A stretch of 64,000 nt of DNA from UBA6623 sp965238125 (lineage in GTDB: Bacteria > Acidobacteriota > Terriglobia > Bryobacterales > UBA6623): assembly GCA_965238125.1 (NCBI GenBank), contig OZ250179.1, positions 3,100,001-3,164,000 of the forward strand, written 5' to 3'. Positions 34,725-45,099 of this stretch are shown here, one piece after another. The first letter of the stretch is position 1, and each line of letters starts with the position of its first letter. The notes below the pieces were generated by a model. That model was not told where the DNA came from. It saw only the letters and a list, made by a program, of their open reading frames with translations, and did not search any database. The position numbers were made by a program, and so were the translations under genes.

Positions 34725-35972
34725 ATGAATGAACTGCAAAAAACCGCCCTCTTCTGCTTCACTGCCGTGGTGCTGAGCCTGGCCGCGGTAGTCGTCGATC
34801 CCGGTGACGTGACACCCGACATCTTCGACGATCAGGGTGAGCTTTTCTTTCAGACGTTTACAGACCCGCAAGCGCCCAAAGCCATTGAAGTCATCGACTA
34901 TGACGAAGACACCGCTACCGCTCGACCCCTCAAGGTCGAGTTTCAAGACAACAAATGGGTCATTCCCTCGCACCATAGTTACCCGGCCGACGCCGAGGAG
35001 CGGCTGGCCCAGACTTCTGCGGCGTTGATGGAGCTGCGCAAGGATATGACGATTTCCGGGCGCATCGACGATCACTCCGAGTACGGCGTCATCGACCCGC
35101 TCGATCGGGAAGCGACGACTCTCGCCGGCCGCGGCAAGCGCGTCACGCTGCGAGACGAGAACGGCACGGTCTTGGCCGACTTCGTTGTCGGCAAGAAAGT
35201 CGAGGACAAACCCGGATATCGCTACCTGCGCGTGCCCTTGCAACGCCGCACATACGCCGTCAAGACCGACGCCGATATTTCCGCCGAGTTCGCCGATTGG
35301 ATCGAAACCGACCTGCTCAAGATCGATGTCGCCGATATTCGCAAGATTTCTATCAACAGCTATTCGATCAACGAGCGTAGGGGGATTCTCGAAAACCAGG
35401 AGCGCAACACGCTCACCAAGCGCGACGACAAGTGGCGCATGAGCGGCGGACGTACTCCGAAAGACGACAAAGTCGACGCATTGACCAAGGCACTCCACGA
35501 TTTGAGGATCGTCGACGTGCAACCGAAGCCGAAAAACCTCACCGACGACCTCAAGACCAAGGCAGGCATCCGCATGTCGATGGATTCGGTGGTGTCGCTG
35601 CGGCAGAAGGGATTCTTCGTCACGCCGCGCGGACAGTTGTTTTCAAACGAAGGCGAGCTCATCGTCGAGACGGCCAACGGGCTCGAGTACACGTTGCGTT
35701 TCGGGGAAATCGCCTCCGGAGGCGGGGCGGCCGGCGGCGAAGCGAGTGCGCAAGCCGGTAACGCCGAGCAGGAGCGTCGTTATCTTTTCATCACCGTCAA
35801 TCACAGCACCGCGCGCGCCAAGCGCTACACCGAAGAGGGCAAGGAGCCCGACGAGAAGGGCGAAGAGTTGACGCGCGAGCTGCGAAACCGATTTGCCGGC
35901 TGGTATTACGTCATTTCCGGAGCCGACTTTACCAATCTGCGCCCCCGGCGGCGCGACCTGCTCAGAGGCTGA
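34725..35972 (+). CDS. DUF4340-domain exported protein
   Basis: The 415-residue protein has one N-terminal membrane helix (TALFCFTAVVLSLAAVVVD) and an exported region with the repeated beta-rich pattern of DUF4340, a family almost always next to GldG-type ABC genes. It is third in the exporter operon. I placed the start at ATG 34725, which has a GAGG ribosome-binding site about seven bases upstream; an in-frame GTG at 34686 overlaps the preceding stop and is the alternative. It probably forms the periplasmic part of the exporter. Confidence 0.85.
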   Translation: MNELQKTALFCFTAVVLSLAAVVVDPGDVTPDIFDDQGELFFQTFTDPQAPKAIEVIDYDEDTATARPLKVEFQDNKWVIPSHHSYPADAEERLAQTSAALMELRKDMTISGRIDDHSEYGVIDPLDREATTLAGRGKRVTLRDENGTVLADFVVGKKVEDKPGYRYLRVPLQRRTYAVKTDADISAEFADWIETDLLKIDVADIRKISINSYSINERRGILENQERNTLTKRDDKWRMSGGRTPKDDKVDALTKALHDLRIVDVQPKPKNLTDDLKTKAGIRMSMDSVVSLRQKGFFVTPRGQLFSNEGELIVETANGLEYTLRFGEIASGGGAAGGEASAQAGNAEQERRYLFITVNHSTARAKRYTEEGKEPDEKGEELTRELRNRFAGWYYVISGADFTNLRPRRRDLLRG

Positions 35973-36114
35973 TCTCCCGTTCAACAAACGGAGCATCCCA
36001 AATACGCCGCGCCCCGCTGTTTGCCGCAATCGCAGGAATCGCACCGGCCCCGCACCGTTTGCGACACCCTATGCCATCATGGTGGCAACCTGTAACGACC
36101 CCGGGAGAACCCGC

Positions 36115-37044
36115 ATGCCCGATCTCTCTCGACGCCGACTGCTTCAAGCCGCTTCGTTGGCGAGTGTTTGCGCCGCCGGAGGCGCTCCCACCGCCAAAGC
36201 AGCCAAACGCCGCGGGCCGACCCTCTGTATGTTTTCGAAGCATCTTCCTTTTCTCGGCTATCGGCAACTTGGACAGACCTTGAAGCAGATCGGTTTCGGG
36301 GGCGTCGATTTGACGGTTCGGCCCGGAGGCCACGTGTTGCCCGAGCGCGTCGCCCGGGATTTGCCGCGCGCTTACGAGGCCATTCGCGGCGAGGGCGTCG
36401 ACCTGCCGATGATTACGACCGACCTAACCTCGCCCGACGATCCGGCGGCTCGGCCGACCCTGCAAACCGCCGGGCGTCTGGATATCCCCTACTACAAGCT
36501 CGGCTACTATCACTACCGCGATCTCACGAAACTCGATGAAACCCTTGAACGTGTCAAGCGCTCGGTCGAAGGCATTGCCGCCATTGGCCGTCACGCGGGC
36601 ATTCAAGGGGGCTTCCATACCCATTCGGGCAACACGATCGGCGCCGTCATGTGGGACAACTGGTGGATCCAACGCGACATCGACCCGGCCTGGATGGGTT
36701 TTTACTACGATCCCTGCCACGCGACGATCGAGGGGGGAAGCTGGGGCTGGAAAGTCGGTTTTCATCGCCTGGCGTCGCGCATCAATATGGTTTCTCTCAA
36801 GGATTTCTACTGGGAGAAGCGGGGCGGCGAATGGAGAGTACGGATGTGTCCGTTGGGCGAGGGCATGGTGCGCTTCCCCGAGTTTTTCAAGATGCTGGCG
36901 GCAAGGGGTTTCCGCGGGCCGCTTTCGGTACATCTCGAGTACGAGGTCGATGCTCCCACCGAATCGGGCCGGCGGGAGAAGACGTTGGAAGTAATTGAGA
37001 AGGACTGCCGCTTTGTCCGGAAGCAGATCGCCGCAGCTTACTGA
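36115..37044 (+). CDS. Tat-exported sugar phosphate isomerase/epimerase-like TIM-barrel protein
   Basis: The 309-residue protein starts with a twin-arginine signal (SRRRLLQAASLASVCAAGG). The mature part is an AP-endonuclease-2-type TIM barrel with QIGFGGVDLTVRPGGHV, GGFHTHSGN, FYYDPCHATIEGG and MVSLKDFYWEK, giving likely metal ligands (His, Asp, Glu). It probably isomerises or epimerises a sugar in the periplasm. A GGGAGAA ribosome-binding site precedes ATG 36115. It follows the exporter operon after a 142-base gap. Confidence 0.85.
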   Translation: MPDLSRRRLLQAASLASVCAAGGAPTAKAAKRRGPTLCMFSKHLPFLGYRQLGQTLKQIGFGGVDLTVRPGGHVLPERVARDLPRAYEAIRGEGVDLPMITTDLTSPDDPAARPTLQTAGRLDIPYYKLGYYHYRDLTKLDETLERVKRSVEGIAAIGRHAGIQGGFHTHSGNTIGAVMWDNWWIQRDIDPAWMGFYYDPCHATIEGGSWGWKVGFHRLASRINMVSLKDFYWEKRGGEWRVRMCPLGEGMVRFPEFFKMLAARGFRGPLSVHLEYEVDAPTESGRREKTLEVIEKDCRFVRKQIAAAY

Positions 37045-37246
37045 CTCGTGCTTGACTTCTTGCCGCCCGGGGCAGCAAATCGCGGCCGGTCCGCCACGAA
37101 CAGGAGTGTTTGTCGTGTCCATGAACGAGGACAAACACGGGTGTTCGTCCCTACCGTGCCACCCCCCCGGCAACCCGGCCGACCCAAAAACCTGCATAAT
37201 GGTCCACGACCTGCGGAGTCACTTCCCATTCCGAAAAGATAGAACC

Positions 37247-39265
37247 ATGTCCACCATCCAACGCACTCTTGTCGCCTTCATCTTGCTTACTACCGGCGCC
37301 TTCGCCGAGGTGACCGGCGTCGAGATCGAATCGCAATCCGCCGTTCTCGACGGACGCTCCTTCGGCCTCGTCGGCGCCTATGAAGCCATCACCGGTAAGC
37401 TTCACTTCGCGGTTGATCCCTCGAATGCCGCGAACCGCATCATCACTGACATTGACCTCGCGCCGCGCAACGCCCAGGGCGAGGTCGAGTTCAGCTCCGA
37501 CTTCTTCCTGCTGCGCCCGAAAGATATGTCGAGAGCGAACGGGGCGCTGCTCGTCGACATCCCGAATCGCGGAGGCAAAACCGCGCTGGGAATGTTCAAT
37601 CGCAGCTCCCGCGTCAATGCCCCGAAAACCGAAAAACACTACGGCGACAGCTTTCTTCAGCACGAGGGCTTCACGGTGCTGTTTCTTGGTTGGCAATTCG
37701 ACCCCCCGCGCGAGGAGGGTCGCATGCGCCTCTATACGCCGACGGCGCGCCAAGACGGCAAACCCATTCGCGGCTTGGTGCGAGCCGACTTCGTCGTCAC
37801 CGACCGCGTCAGGCATCACATTCTCTCCGACCGCAATCATATTCCGTACGAGGTTGCCGACCCAAAGGCTTCAGAAAACGTGCTGACGGTGCGCGATTCG
37901 GTTGAAGCCGAGCGCCGTACGATTCCGCGCGAAAAATGGCGCTTCGCAACGGTCGAGGGCGGCAAGCCCGTATCCTCGCGCACGCACGTCTATCTCGAAA
38001 ACGGATTTGAGGCGGGGAAGATCTACGAGGTGGTATATGTTTCGGAAAACCCATCCTTGGTTGGGCTCGGCCCGACAGCGGTGCGTGACGCCGCGTCGTA
38101 CTTGAAATTCGAAGGGTCGAAAGAGCTTGGCGTACCGCGCGACGCCCTCGATCGAGCCCTGGCCTATGGAATTTCCCAATGCGGGCGCTTCCTGCGTACC
38201 TTCCTCTACTACGGTTTCAACGAAGACGAGCAACACCGCCGCGCCCTCGACGGCGTCATAGCGCACGTCGCCGGCGGAGGTCGAGGAAGTTTCAACCATC
38301 GCTTCGCGCAACCCTCGCGCGACGCTCATCCCTACATGAACTTCTTCCACCCGACCGATATTTTTCCCTTTAGCGACCGCAAGCAAACCGATCCGATCAC
38401 GGGGATCACCGACGGTTTGCAAACCCATCGTCTCAAGCCCGAGTTTCGGCCCAAGGTTTTCTACACCAACTCGGCCTATGAGTATTGGGGGCGCGCGGCG
38501 TCGCTGATCCACACCAGCCTTGACGGCAAGCACGATATCGCCCCGCTCGACAACGCCCGGATCTATCTCTTCGCAAGCACCCAGCACGGCCCGGCCCGTT
38601 TTCCCCCAACGCACTCGCTGGGGCAGCAGCTTGACAATCCGATGGATTTCACTTGGAACATGCGGGCCTTGCTCAAGGCCCTGGACCGCTGGGTCGTCGA
38701 TGATGTCGCGCCGCCCGCGAGCCGTTACCCGCGCCTCGCCGACGGTACGCTGGTCCGCGCCGAGGACCTCGCCTTTCCCGCGATACCCGGCATCACGGTA
38801 TCCACGCTCGTCCACAAGGCCTATCGAGCCGACTACGGACCCGACTTTTACAGCAAGGGCATCGTGACGCAAGAGCCGCCAAAAATCGGCAAGGCTTTTA
38901 CGGTGCTCGTGCCGGCGGTCGACAAAGACGGCAATGACCGCGCCGGAATTGCGTTACCGGAGCTGAGCGTGCCGCTGGCCACCTATTGCGGCTGGAACAT
39001 CTTCAACGAGCGCTCCGGGCCAACGCATGAAATCTCGAGCATGAAGGGGTCGTTTATTCCGTTTGCGAGAACGAAGGCCGAACGCACGGCCAACAGCGAT
39101 CCGCGGCCCTCGATCGAGGAGCGGTATCTCAACCGCGATCACTATCTGGGAAAGATTGCCTCAGCGGCTTTGGCCTCAGCCGACCAAGGCTACCTATTGC
39201 CCGCCGACGTGCCGGAAATCCTCCGCCAAGCCGGGAAGCATTGGGACTATTTGATGGGCCGATAG
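37247..39265 (+). CDS. Exported alpha/beta-hydrolase domain protein (abhydrolase-10-like)
   Basis: The 672-residue protein has a signal peptide (MSTIQRTLVAFILLTTGAFA) followed directly by EVTGVEIESQSAVLDGRSFG, the typical family beginning. The nucleophile region reads YGISQCGRFLRTFLYYGFNE, with HVAGGGRGSFNHRFAQPSRD after it. Such proteins are common in Acidobacteria and alphaproteobacteria; activity is unproven, and esterase action is inferred from the fold. The longer frame from 36995 overlaps the preceding gene and is rejected. A 200-base gap separates it from the isomerase gene. Confidence 0.83.
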   Translation: MSTIQRTLVAFILLTTGAFAEVTGVEIESQSAVLDGRSFGLVGAYEAITGKLHFAVDPSNAANRIITDIDLAPRNAQGEVEFSSDFFLLRPKDMSRANGALLVDIPNRGGKTALGMFNRSSRVNAPKTEKHYGDSFLQHEGFTVLFLGWQFDPPREEGRMRLYTPTARQDGKPIRGLVRADFVVTDRVRHHILSDRNHIPYEVADPKASENVLTVRDSVEAERRTIPREKWRFATVEGGKPVSSRTHVYLENGFEAGKIYEVVYVSENPSLVGLGPTAVRDAASYLKFEGSKELGVPRDALDRALAYGISQCGRFLRTFLYYGFNEDEQHRRALDGVIAHVAGGGRGSFNHRFAQPSRDAHPYMNFFHPTDIFPFSDRKQTDPITGITDGLQTHRLKPEFRPKVFYTNSAYEYWGRAASLIHTSLDGKHDIAPLDNARIYLFASTQHGPARFPPTHSLGQQLDNPMDFTWNMRALLKALDRWVVDDVAPPASRYPRLADGTLVRAEDLAFPAIPGITVSTLVHKAYRADYGPDFYSKGIVTQEPPKIGKAFTVLVPAVDKDGNDRAGIALPELSVPLATYCGWNIFNERSGPTHEISSMKGSFIPFARTKAERTANSDPRPSIEERYLNRDHYLGKIASAALASADQGYLLPADVPEILRQAGKHWDYLMGR

Positions 39266-39373
39266 CGGCGGCTTGCGGCTCTGTCGAATCGGCGGGCCCG
39301 GAACGATCCGGGGATTGTTGTCGGCCGGCGGCACGATGACGGCACATTTGTAATCTCCCGGTCTCGTCATTGC

Positions 39374-41146
39374 TCATGTCGTTGGCCGATGGGTCGGTAA
39401 CGTGAATTGAAAACGTGATCCGTCGCCCGGCGTGGACTCGACCCATATCCGGCCTCCATGTCGCTCCACCGCGCGCTTGCAGATGGCCAATCCGACTCCG
39501 CTTCCCTCGTAGTCCGCCATACCGTGAAGACGTTTGAAGGGAGCGAAGATTTGGCTCGCGTACTCTTGCTGGATACCGATGCCGTTATCCTTCACTTCGA
39601 CCAGCCACTCCGCATCTTGCCGTCTTGCCGTGACGGTGATGGCGGGCGGTTCGTTGCCGCGCTGAAACTTCATGGCGTTGCCGAGAAGGTTTTGGAATAG
39701 CTGCGTCAGCAGTCCGCGGTCACCCGAGACGACGGGTAAATGCATTTGTTCAACGCGGGCGCCGGTTTCTTTCACGCGTTCCCGCAGAGCATCCAGGGAA
39801 TCCTTCAGGCAATCCTCGAGCGCTACTTCGGCGGGCTTCAGGTCCGAACGGCCGGCGCGGGATAAGGCCAACAAGTCGATGACCAGCCGCTGCATACGTC
39901 GCGCCGCGACAGTGATGTGGTCCAAGTCCGTCGCGGCCTCGGGCGACAGATCATCACCCACGTCGTCTCGCAGAAGAGTACTGAACGAGACGAGAGTTCG
40001 AATCGGTTCTTGGAGGTCGTGGGAGGCGGCATACGCGAACTGCTCAAGCTCTTCGTTGGCTTGCGACAATTCCTCGGCTCGCTTCTCCGCGATCTTCTTC
40101 GAGGCCGATAATTCCGTGGTGCGGGCACCGACCAACTCAGCGACGCGGATTTCGCGGTTGCGGCTGACTCCGACGTAACCTGCCGCGGCGGCCGTGAAGA
40201 GAAGCGCCGCTACGAGAAAGAACCAACTCTGCGTCGTATCGTAGGCGGCAAGCAACTCCGCTGTTGCGGTGCACCGAATAGTCCAGCGCCGGTCCGCCAC
40301 CGCGACGTCGGCCTGATAGCTGGGACCCTCGGGGGTTTAGGCTGAGTCCTCGGGGCCGAACAGCAGATCGGTCGTCAAGCCAGACGAACCGTCTTCCACG
40401 CGAAGCGACAGCGGCTGCTCGCTAAGGTAGCTGAGCGACTTCTCGATCATGTCGCCGACCCGATACACAGCCAGGACAAAACCTTTCAGGGGGTCTGAAG
40501 CCTTGCCCGCGCCCTTTGGCTCGGCTGTGTCGTAGACAGGCGAGAAAACCAAGAATCCGAATTGGTTGGCGTCCTCTTGGACAAGGGTAATTCTCGCCGT
40601 CGCGGTGGGCTCTCCGCTCGCTCGGGCGGCTTCAAGCGCTTGCAGACGAGTTGGGTTGGAGGCCAAGTCGAACCCAAGCGCCGCTTCATTGCCCTTGTAT
40701 GGAGCAACCTGGTAGACGGGAAAATACTCGCTCCGCTCCTCGGCCGGCACCATCACGCCCTGGGCTTGCCTTTCGGTGATTTCGAACTCCGGGTAGTGCT
40801 TGCGAGCTTGCGATACGTAAGCGCTTCTTTCTTCGAAGGGAATTCGCGGAATCCACTCCAACGCCTGGATCGTACGGTGGCGTTGCAGCAGCGGCCGGAC
40901 GAAGGAGGTGAACTCCTCGTGGCCCACGCCGGGCACCGCCGAATAGAGGGCCCGTAGCGATTCAAGGACTTCCAGATTGACTTGGATCTCGCGCTCGATG
41001 CTTGCTACCTGGTCACGCGCCATCGAACGAAAGTTCGCTTCCAGCAACTGCTGTTCGCGGCCCTGGAGGAACAGGAAACCCCACAGCGACAGCACGACGC
41101 CGGCAACGGCGGTTACGATCGTTGGCAGCAACCGCTTCCATTTCAA
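39374..41146 (-). pseudogene. CHASE-domain sensor histidine kinase, interrupted by in-frame TAA
   Basis: The frame of 591 codons encodes a membrane-anchored kinase. It has an N-terminal helix, a periplasmic CHASE domain (EWIPRIPFEERSAYVSQARK), a second helix (FFLVAALLFTAAAAGYVGV), a coiled linker and a HisKA/HATPase core. The phosphoacceptor is in AYAASHDLQEPIRT; ATP-site boxes are LLGNAMKFQRGN, VKDNGIGI and GSGVGLAICKR. One TAA at 40337-40339 stops translation just before the CHASE domain ends, and reading continues in the same frame to the kinase. The start TTG 41146 overlaps the barrel gene's stop and has GGAGG upstream. The closest kin are phytochrome-like and bacteriophytochrome-type HWE-free kinases. 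Confidence 0.83.
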
Positions 41147-41940
41147 AAGGACGCCTCCAGTCCGAGCGCGACTCCGGTGCCTTGGAGCCGGGGATTGATG
41201 CGTTCAAAGTCGTTGTGGCGCAGCTCCAACGCGACGGCGAGACGCTCGCTGAGCCGGTAGGTCAACTGCGGCTCGAGCACCCAGCGACCCTTCCGCGCGC
41301 GGGTCCAATTCCAATCGACGAACCCACCGACCGAGGCGCGTTTCGTCAGAGGAAAGAAATAGATGAGGCTTGCCTGTCCTCCATCGCCGTCCGTCTCGAC
41401 CGGGAAATAGCGCCATTGCAGCCAGCCGCGGTCACCGTAGGTGCGATGCCGAAAGGTAACCCCGACCCGCGCCAGGCTGTTGCCCACCCCTTGGAAATCG
41501 TTGTACTCAACCTGCAAGCCGAGCCCCTGGATTCCCACGTATTGCTTGGGCAGCGCTCGGCTGAGACGATACTCCATGAAGTAACGCGCGAACTCGTCGG
41601 CCCCCTCTCCGCCCTGGTTGCCGTGGATATCGGTAAACCCCCAAAATTGCAGGCCGAGCGGGAGTCCGGCGGCGCTCGTCGTGATGTTCATCGTTCCGTA
41701 ATTGCGCGCATCGCGGTAGTAGGTGAGCTTCGCCGCGGTCCGCGCTTGGGACGGTCCGACCGATGGGTTCGGATCGGCGAGAAGGGATGGGACGAGCAAC
41801 GTGGCCGCCGTCACAACACAGAGAGCGGGAGCAAGCCACGCCCTGTGGGGCGACCTCCCGGGTGCAATGGGCACGCTGTGAGAAGTCAGGCTGTATGATC
41901 CGGCGGAGCCGCAATTCGCCCAACGAGACATAGTTCTCAC
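41143..41940 (-). CDS. Predicted outer-membrane beta-barrel protein
   Basis: The 265-residue protein has a hydrophobic leader (WLAPALCVVTAATLLVPSLLA at about residues 35-55). After it come alternating aromatic-polar strands such as YVGIQGLGLQVEYNDFQ and ASVGGFVDWNWTRARKGRWV. It ends in phenylalanine, as expected for a BamA-inserted barrel. The start is uncertain: the first 22 residues are not conserved-looking, and a GTG at 41874 is possible. It overlaps the sensor kinase gene by four bases, so it may act in the same sensory system. I cannot assign a family. Confidence 0.65.
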   Translation of the reverse strand: MRTMSRWANCGSAGSYSLTSHSVPIAPGRSPHRAWLAPALCVVTAATLLVPSLLADPNPSVGPSQARTAAKLTYYRDARNYGTMNITTSAAGLPLGLQFWGFTDIHGNQGGEGADEFARYFMEYRLSRALPKQYVGIQGLGLQVEYNDFQGVGNSLARVGVTFRHRTYGDRGWLQWRYFPVETDGDGGQASLIYFFPLTKRASVGGFVDWNWTRARKGRWVLEPQLTYRLSERLAVALELRHNDFERINPRLQGTGVALGLEASF

Positions 41941-42085
41941 GAGGAACGCCCGGAGTACTCTTCGTCCGCTTGTTGGGCATCCTTATGATTTCACCCTCGG
42001 AGACGAGGTCGGCCGGGAACACATGGCGCTCGGACGCGAGCCTGCTGTTTCCGCTTAATGCAACGTTATCGGCAGAGAGTCGAAT

Positions 42086-42610
42086 TTACTGTTCCCGCAT
42101 CCAGACCAGCTCGACTTCGTCTTCGCTTTCACGGGGACGGAGGGCGATTCGGTTTGGGCCTTGACGCTCGAACTCGCGTACGCGGTCGCCGCCGGGCCAG
42201 TTGGGATTCGTGCATGCCTCCACGTGGTGAGTTACGGTGGCCTCTTCCTCGTCCACGGTGTACGTTCCCGAGTACGAGAAGTACCCCCGCGCCACTTTTT
42301 CGAAATCCTCGGCCGTGAAGCTAACTCCGCGTTGTGTCGACAATTTCGCGCGATCCCGCCGCGTCAGAACGGCCGCCATCTTTCCATTCGGCTCGTAAAA
42401 GATTCCGCCGAAAGCGTCTTCGCCGTAGGGGCGGGTCGTTTCGCCTTGGTCGTTGGTGCGGGTCCAGGAAACGAGCTTCCAGGTACCCAGGAAGGATTCG
42501 CCGCCAGCCGGCGGCGAGGTCGGCGAGGCCGGTTTCGGGGCGTCACCCCCGCCGGCGCAGGCGGCAAGCAGGATACAGGCGGCTAGGCAAGAAATTGGGC
42601 GAAACGGCAA
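42086..42610 (-). CDS. Lipocalin-like lipoprotein
   Basis: The 174-residue protein has a lipoprotein signal with lipobox LLAAC. After a Pro/Ser linker, the mature domain begins GTWKLVSWTRTNDQGETTRP and contains SYSGTYTVDEEEATVTHHVE, which match the lipocalin-like domain family of small beta-barrels. The function is unknown; hydrophobic ligand binding is inferred. It starts 12 bases after the coaX stop, so the two may be co-transcribed. Confidence 0.83.
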   Translation of the reverse strand: MPFRPISCLAACILLAACAGGGDAPKPASPTSPPAGGESFLGTWKLVSWTRTNDQGETTRPYGEDAFGGIFYEPNGKMAAVLTRRDRAKLSTQRGVSFTAEDFEKVARGYFSYSGTYTVDEEEATVTHHVEACTNPNWPGGDRVREFERQGPNRIALRPRESEDEVELVWMREQ

Positions 42611-42622
42611 AGGGCGGCAATA

Positions 42623-43423
42623 CTAACGTCGGCGAGCCTTCTTGCTTCGCCGGGCGGGTTTGTGGTTGCGCTCCCAGATGATCCGAAGACCTTCGAGGGT
42701 GAGGTGCTCGCGGACCTCGTTGATGTAGCGCGACGCGGGGGCGATGATGCTTGCTTGGCCCCCGGTGGCGATGACCTTGGTTTCGGCGCCGAGCTCACCG
42801 ATCATGCGTTCGAGGATCGAATCGACCAGGCCGAGGGTGCCGTAGTAAAGGCCGGATTGCAGGCTCGCGACGGTATTGGTCCCGATGACGGCATTGGGCT
42901 CGCGGATGTCCACCCTGGGAAGGCGCGCGGCTCGGTGGAACAGCGCTTCCGACGATATACCGACTCCGGCGCAGATCACTCCCCCGAGATATTCCGCGCG
43001 GGCCGAGACGGCATCGAACGTGATGGCGGTTCCAAAATCGACGACGATCGAGGGGCCGCCGCCATCCGTGTAGGCGGCAATGCTGTTGACAAGTCGGTCG
43101 GCCCCGACTTCGGCGGGCGTATCGGTCTTTACCGACAAGCCGATGTCGATCTCGGTGGTAACGAACAGCGATCGAGTACGGAAATAACGGTCCGCCATTT
43201 GTTCGAGCGAGGAATCGAGCTGCGGAACGACAGAGGAGATAATGATGCCGTCGATTTTTCGAATGTCGAGATCGGAAAAGGAAAACAGATTGCGAAACAG
43301 CACGCCCCAACCGTCAACGGTCCGAGCGGCGTCGGTTTCCAACCGCCAATGGCCGACGAGTTTCTTGCGGCGATAGACGCCCAGGGTGAGGTTGGTATTG
43401 CCGACGTCGACGGCGAGCAGCAT
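42623..43423 (-). CDS. coaX: Type III pantothenate kinase CoaX
   Basis: CoaX phosphorylates pantothenate in the first step of coenzyme A synthesis. The 266-residue protein has the ASKHA-fold ATP motifs: DVGNTNLTLG at residues 5-14, ADRLVNSIAAY, VVDFGTAITFD and GGVICAGVGIS. KVIATGGQASII closes the second lobe. The final 15 residues are basic and Lys/Arg-rich. The start is ATG 43423. It is followed by the lipocalin gene. Confidence 0.93.
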   Translation of the reverse strand: MLLAVDVGNTNLTLGVYRRKKLVGHWRLETDAARTVDGWGVLFRNLFSFSDLDIRKIDGIIISSVVPQLDSSLEQMADRYFRTRSLFVTTEIDIGLSVKTDTPAEVGADRLVNSIAAYTDGGGPSIVVDFGTAITFDAVSARAEYLGGVICAGVGISSEALFHRAARLPRVDIREPNAVIGTNTVASLQSGLYYGTLGLVDSILERMIGELGAETKVIATGGQASIIAPASRYINEVREHLTLEGLRIIWERNHKPARRSKKARRR

Positions 43424-43474
43424 GTTGCCTTATTCTACACTCGGGTTCGGCATGGTCCCGATTTTCGCCGCGGG

Positions 43475-43655
43475 CTAGCCCGCATTTCTCATCGCCTGAC
43501 GAGCAAAGCACACGATAGGCCCGCCATTACTTCGTTGCGCTTGCTCGCCGTGCTCACCGTACTGTTCAAGTACGCCTCTTTGCTTAAGAAATGGGCGCCA
43601 AGCGGCGCGCGCCTCGTACTGACGGACCTTTCATGCACTTTGCCTCGCCACGCGG
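43475..43655. repeat. Repeat R2: imperfect inverted pair, target of the group II intron
   Basis: An arm at about 43475-43552 beginning CTAGCCCGCATTTCTCA is followed by an oppositely oriented arm at about 43597-43655. The second arm is completed by TGAGAAATGCGGGCTAG at 45597-45613, beyond the group II intron. Together they form a palindrome about 200 bases long. A single R2 arm without the intron lies at 55862-55937. No coding potential is apparent. Confidence 0.75.
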
Positions 43656-43728
43656 GTAGAGTCGAGGACGGGCGCAGGTGCTCTTGACGCCGGAGGCGTC
43701 GTGGTCCCGTTTCCCGTCCCCGCTCATC

Positions 43729-43761
<33 letters not shown>

Positions 43762-43779
43762 TCCGACCGGCTTCCTCCC

Positions 43780-45099
43780 TCAAGCTGTCGCAGGCGGCGG
43801 ACCCAAGTGCATCCGGCGCAGGCGGACCACGCCTAGCTTGCCGAACACCACCTGGTCGCTGAACTGCCGGGCGCCGCGCGACGACACCTTCCTCCGCCTC
43901 CGCATAAATCCTCGCACTCGCTCGCACACATGGTTGTCCACCGCCCGATACGCCATCAGCCGGGTGCCATAAGAGAAGTAATTCGACCAGCCCACCAACA
44001 CTCGGTTAAGCCGTCCGCTCACTTCTTCCCAGCGCCCCACTTCAGCCGGACGCAACAGCGCATGCACCTTCCGCTTCAACCGCGCCACGCTCTTCTTCGA
44101 CGGACTCGCTCCCAAATACCAATGACCGTCCTTCTTGAATCGATGCGGCCCGAACGTGTATCCCAGAAAATCAAACCGCTCCTGCTTCGCTCGCACCAAC
44201 TTCGTCTTCTCCCGGTTCAGGGTCAGCCCGATCCGCGTCATCGTCCGCGCGGTCCACTCCAGTGCCTCGGCTGCGCCGCCGCAGCTGAGAATCACGAAGT
44301 CATCCGCATAGTTGATGATCACGGCTCGAAACTCACTTCCCTTCCCCGTTCGCCGCCAATGCTTCAGAAAACGGTTCATGTACAGATTGGCCAACAAGGG
44401 ACTGATCACGCCACCCCGCGGGGTGCCGCGCTTGCTCCGCTTGCCGCACGTCATCCGCCGGTTCCCGTTCTCATCCCGCCCTTCGACCGGCGTCTTTAAC
44501 CACATCTTGATGACGTGTAAGACTTGCCGGTCCGAAATACGCCGCGCCACGCATTCGAGCAACTCGGCGTGCGGAATCGTATCGAAGTACTTCGACAAAT
44601 CGGCGTCGACTACATCGGTGTAGCCTTCACACAGCAGTTTATGCACTTTCCGGATCGCGTCGTGCGCGCTCCGTTTCGGCCGGTAGCCATAGGCCTCCGG
44701 GTCCAAATCCGCCTCGAAGATCGGCTCGATCACCAGCTTGGCAGCGGTTTGTGCCACACGGTCCCGAAGGGTCGGAATCCCCAGTGGACGCTCGCCGCCG
44801 CCGGGCTTGGGAATCATCACCCGTCGCACCGGCCGAGGCCGGTAGCTCTTCGAGCGCAAGTCTTGTTGCAGGCTTCGCAACCACTCCTGGCGGCCTTGGG
44901 ATTCGGTCTGTTCAAACGTCACGCCGTCCACTCCCGGAGCCCCGCCGTTGGCCTTTGCCAGCCGCTAGGCGTGCTCGAGAATGTCACTGCGCCAGACCTT
45001 GTCCCAGAGCTGATAGAAGCGGAAGTTCGGCTCCTGCTTCGCTTTGAGATAAAGCTTCTTCTGCAGGGTCCTGATCTTTTCCGGCGTTGCCAGACTCAT
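43780..45099 (-). pseudogene. Group II intron reverse transcriptase/maturase, interrupted by in-frame TAG
   Basis: The 440-codon frame starts MSLATPEKIRTLQKKLYLKA and encodes the N-terminal domain, the reverse transcriptase (PKPGGGERPLGIPTLRDRVA, TPRGGVISPLLANLYMN, active site NYADDFVIL) and the maturase X domain (GWSNYFSYGTRLMAYRAVDN). A TAG at 44965-44967 replaces a residue, probably tyrosine, between ILEHA and RLAKANGGAPGVDG. Reading continues in frame, so a GTG at 44931 gives a 383-residue product lacking the first 56 residues. No HNH endonuclease domain is seen at the C-terminus. Confidence 0.88.

Noticed and set aside
37871..38872. Minus-strand ORF of 333 codons
   Set aside because: Antisense to the abhydrolase gene; shadow of a high-GC gene.
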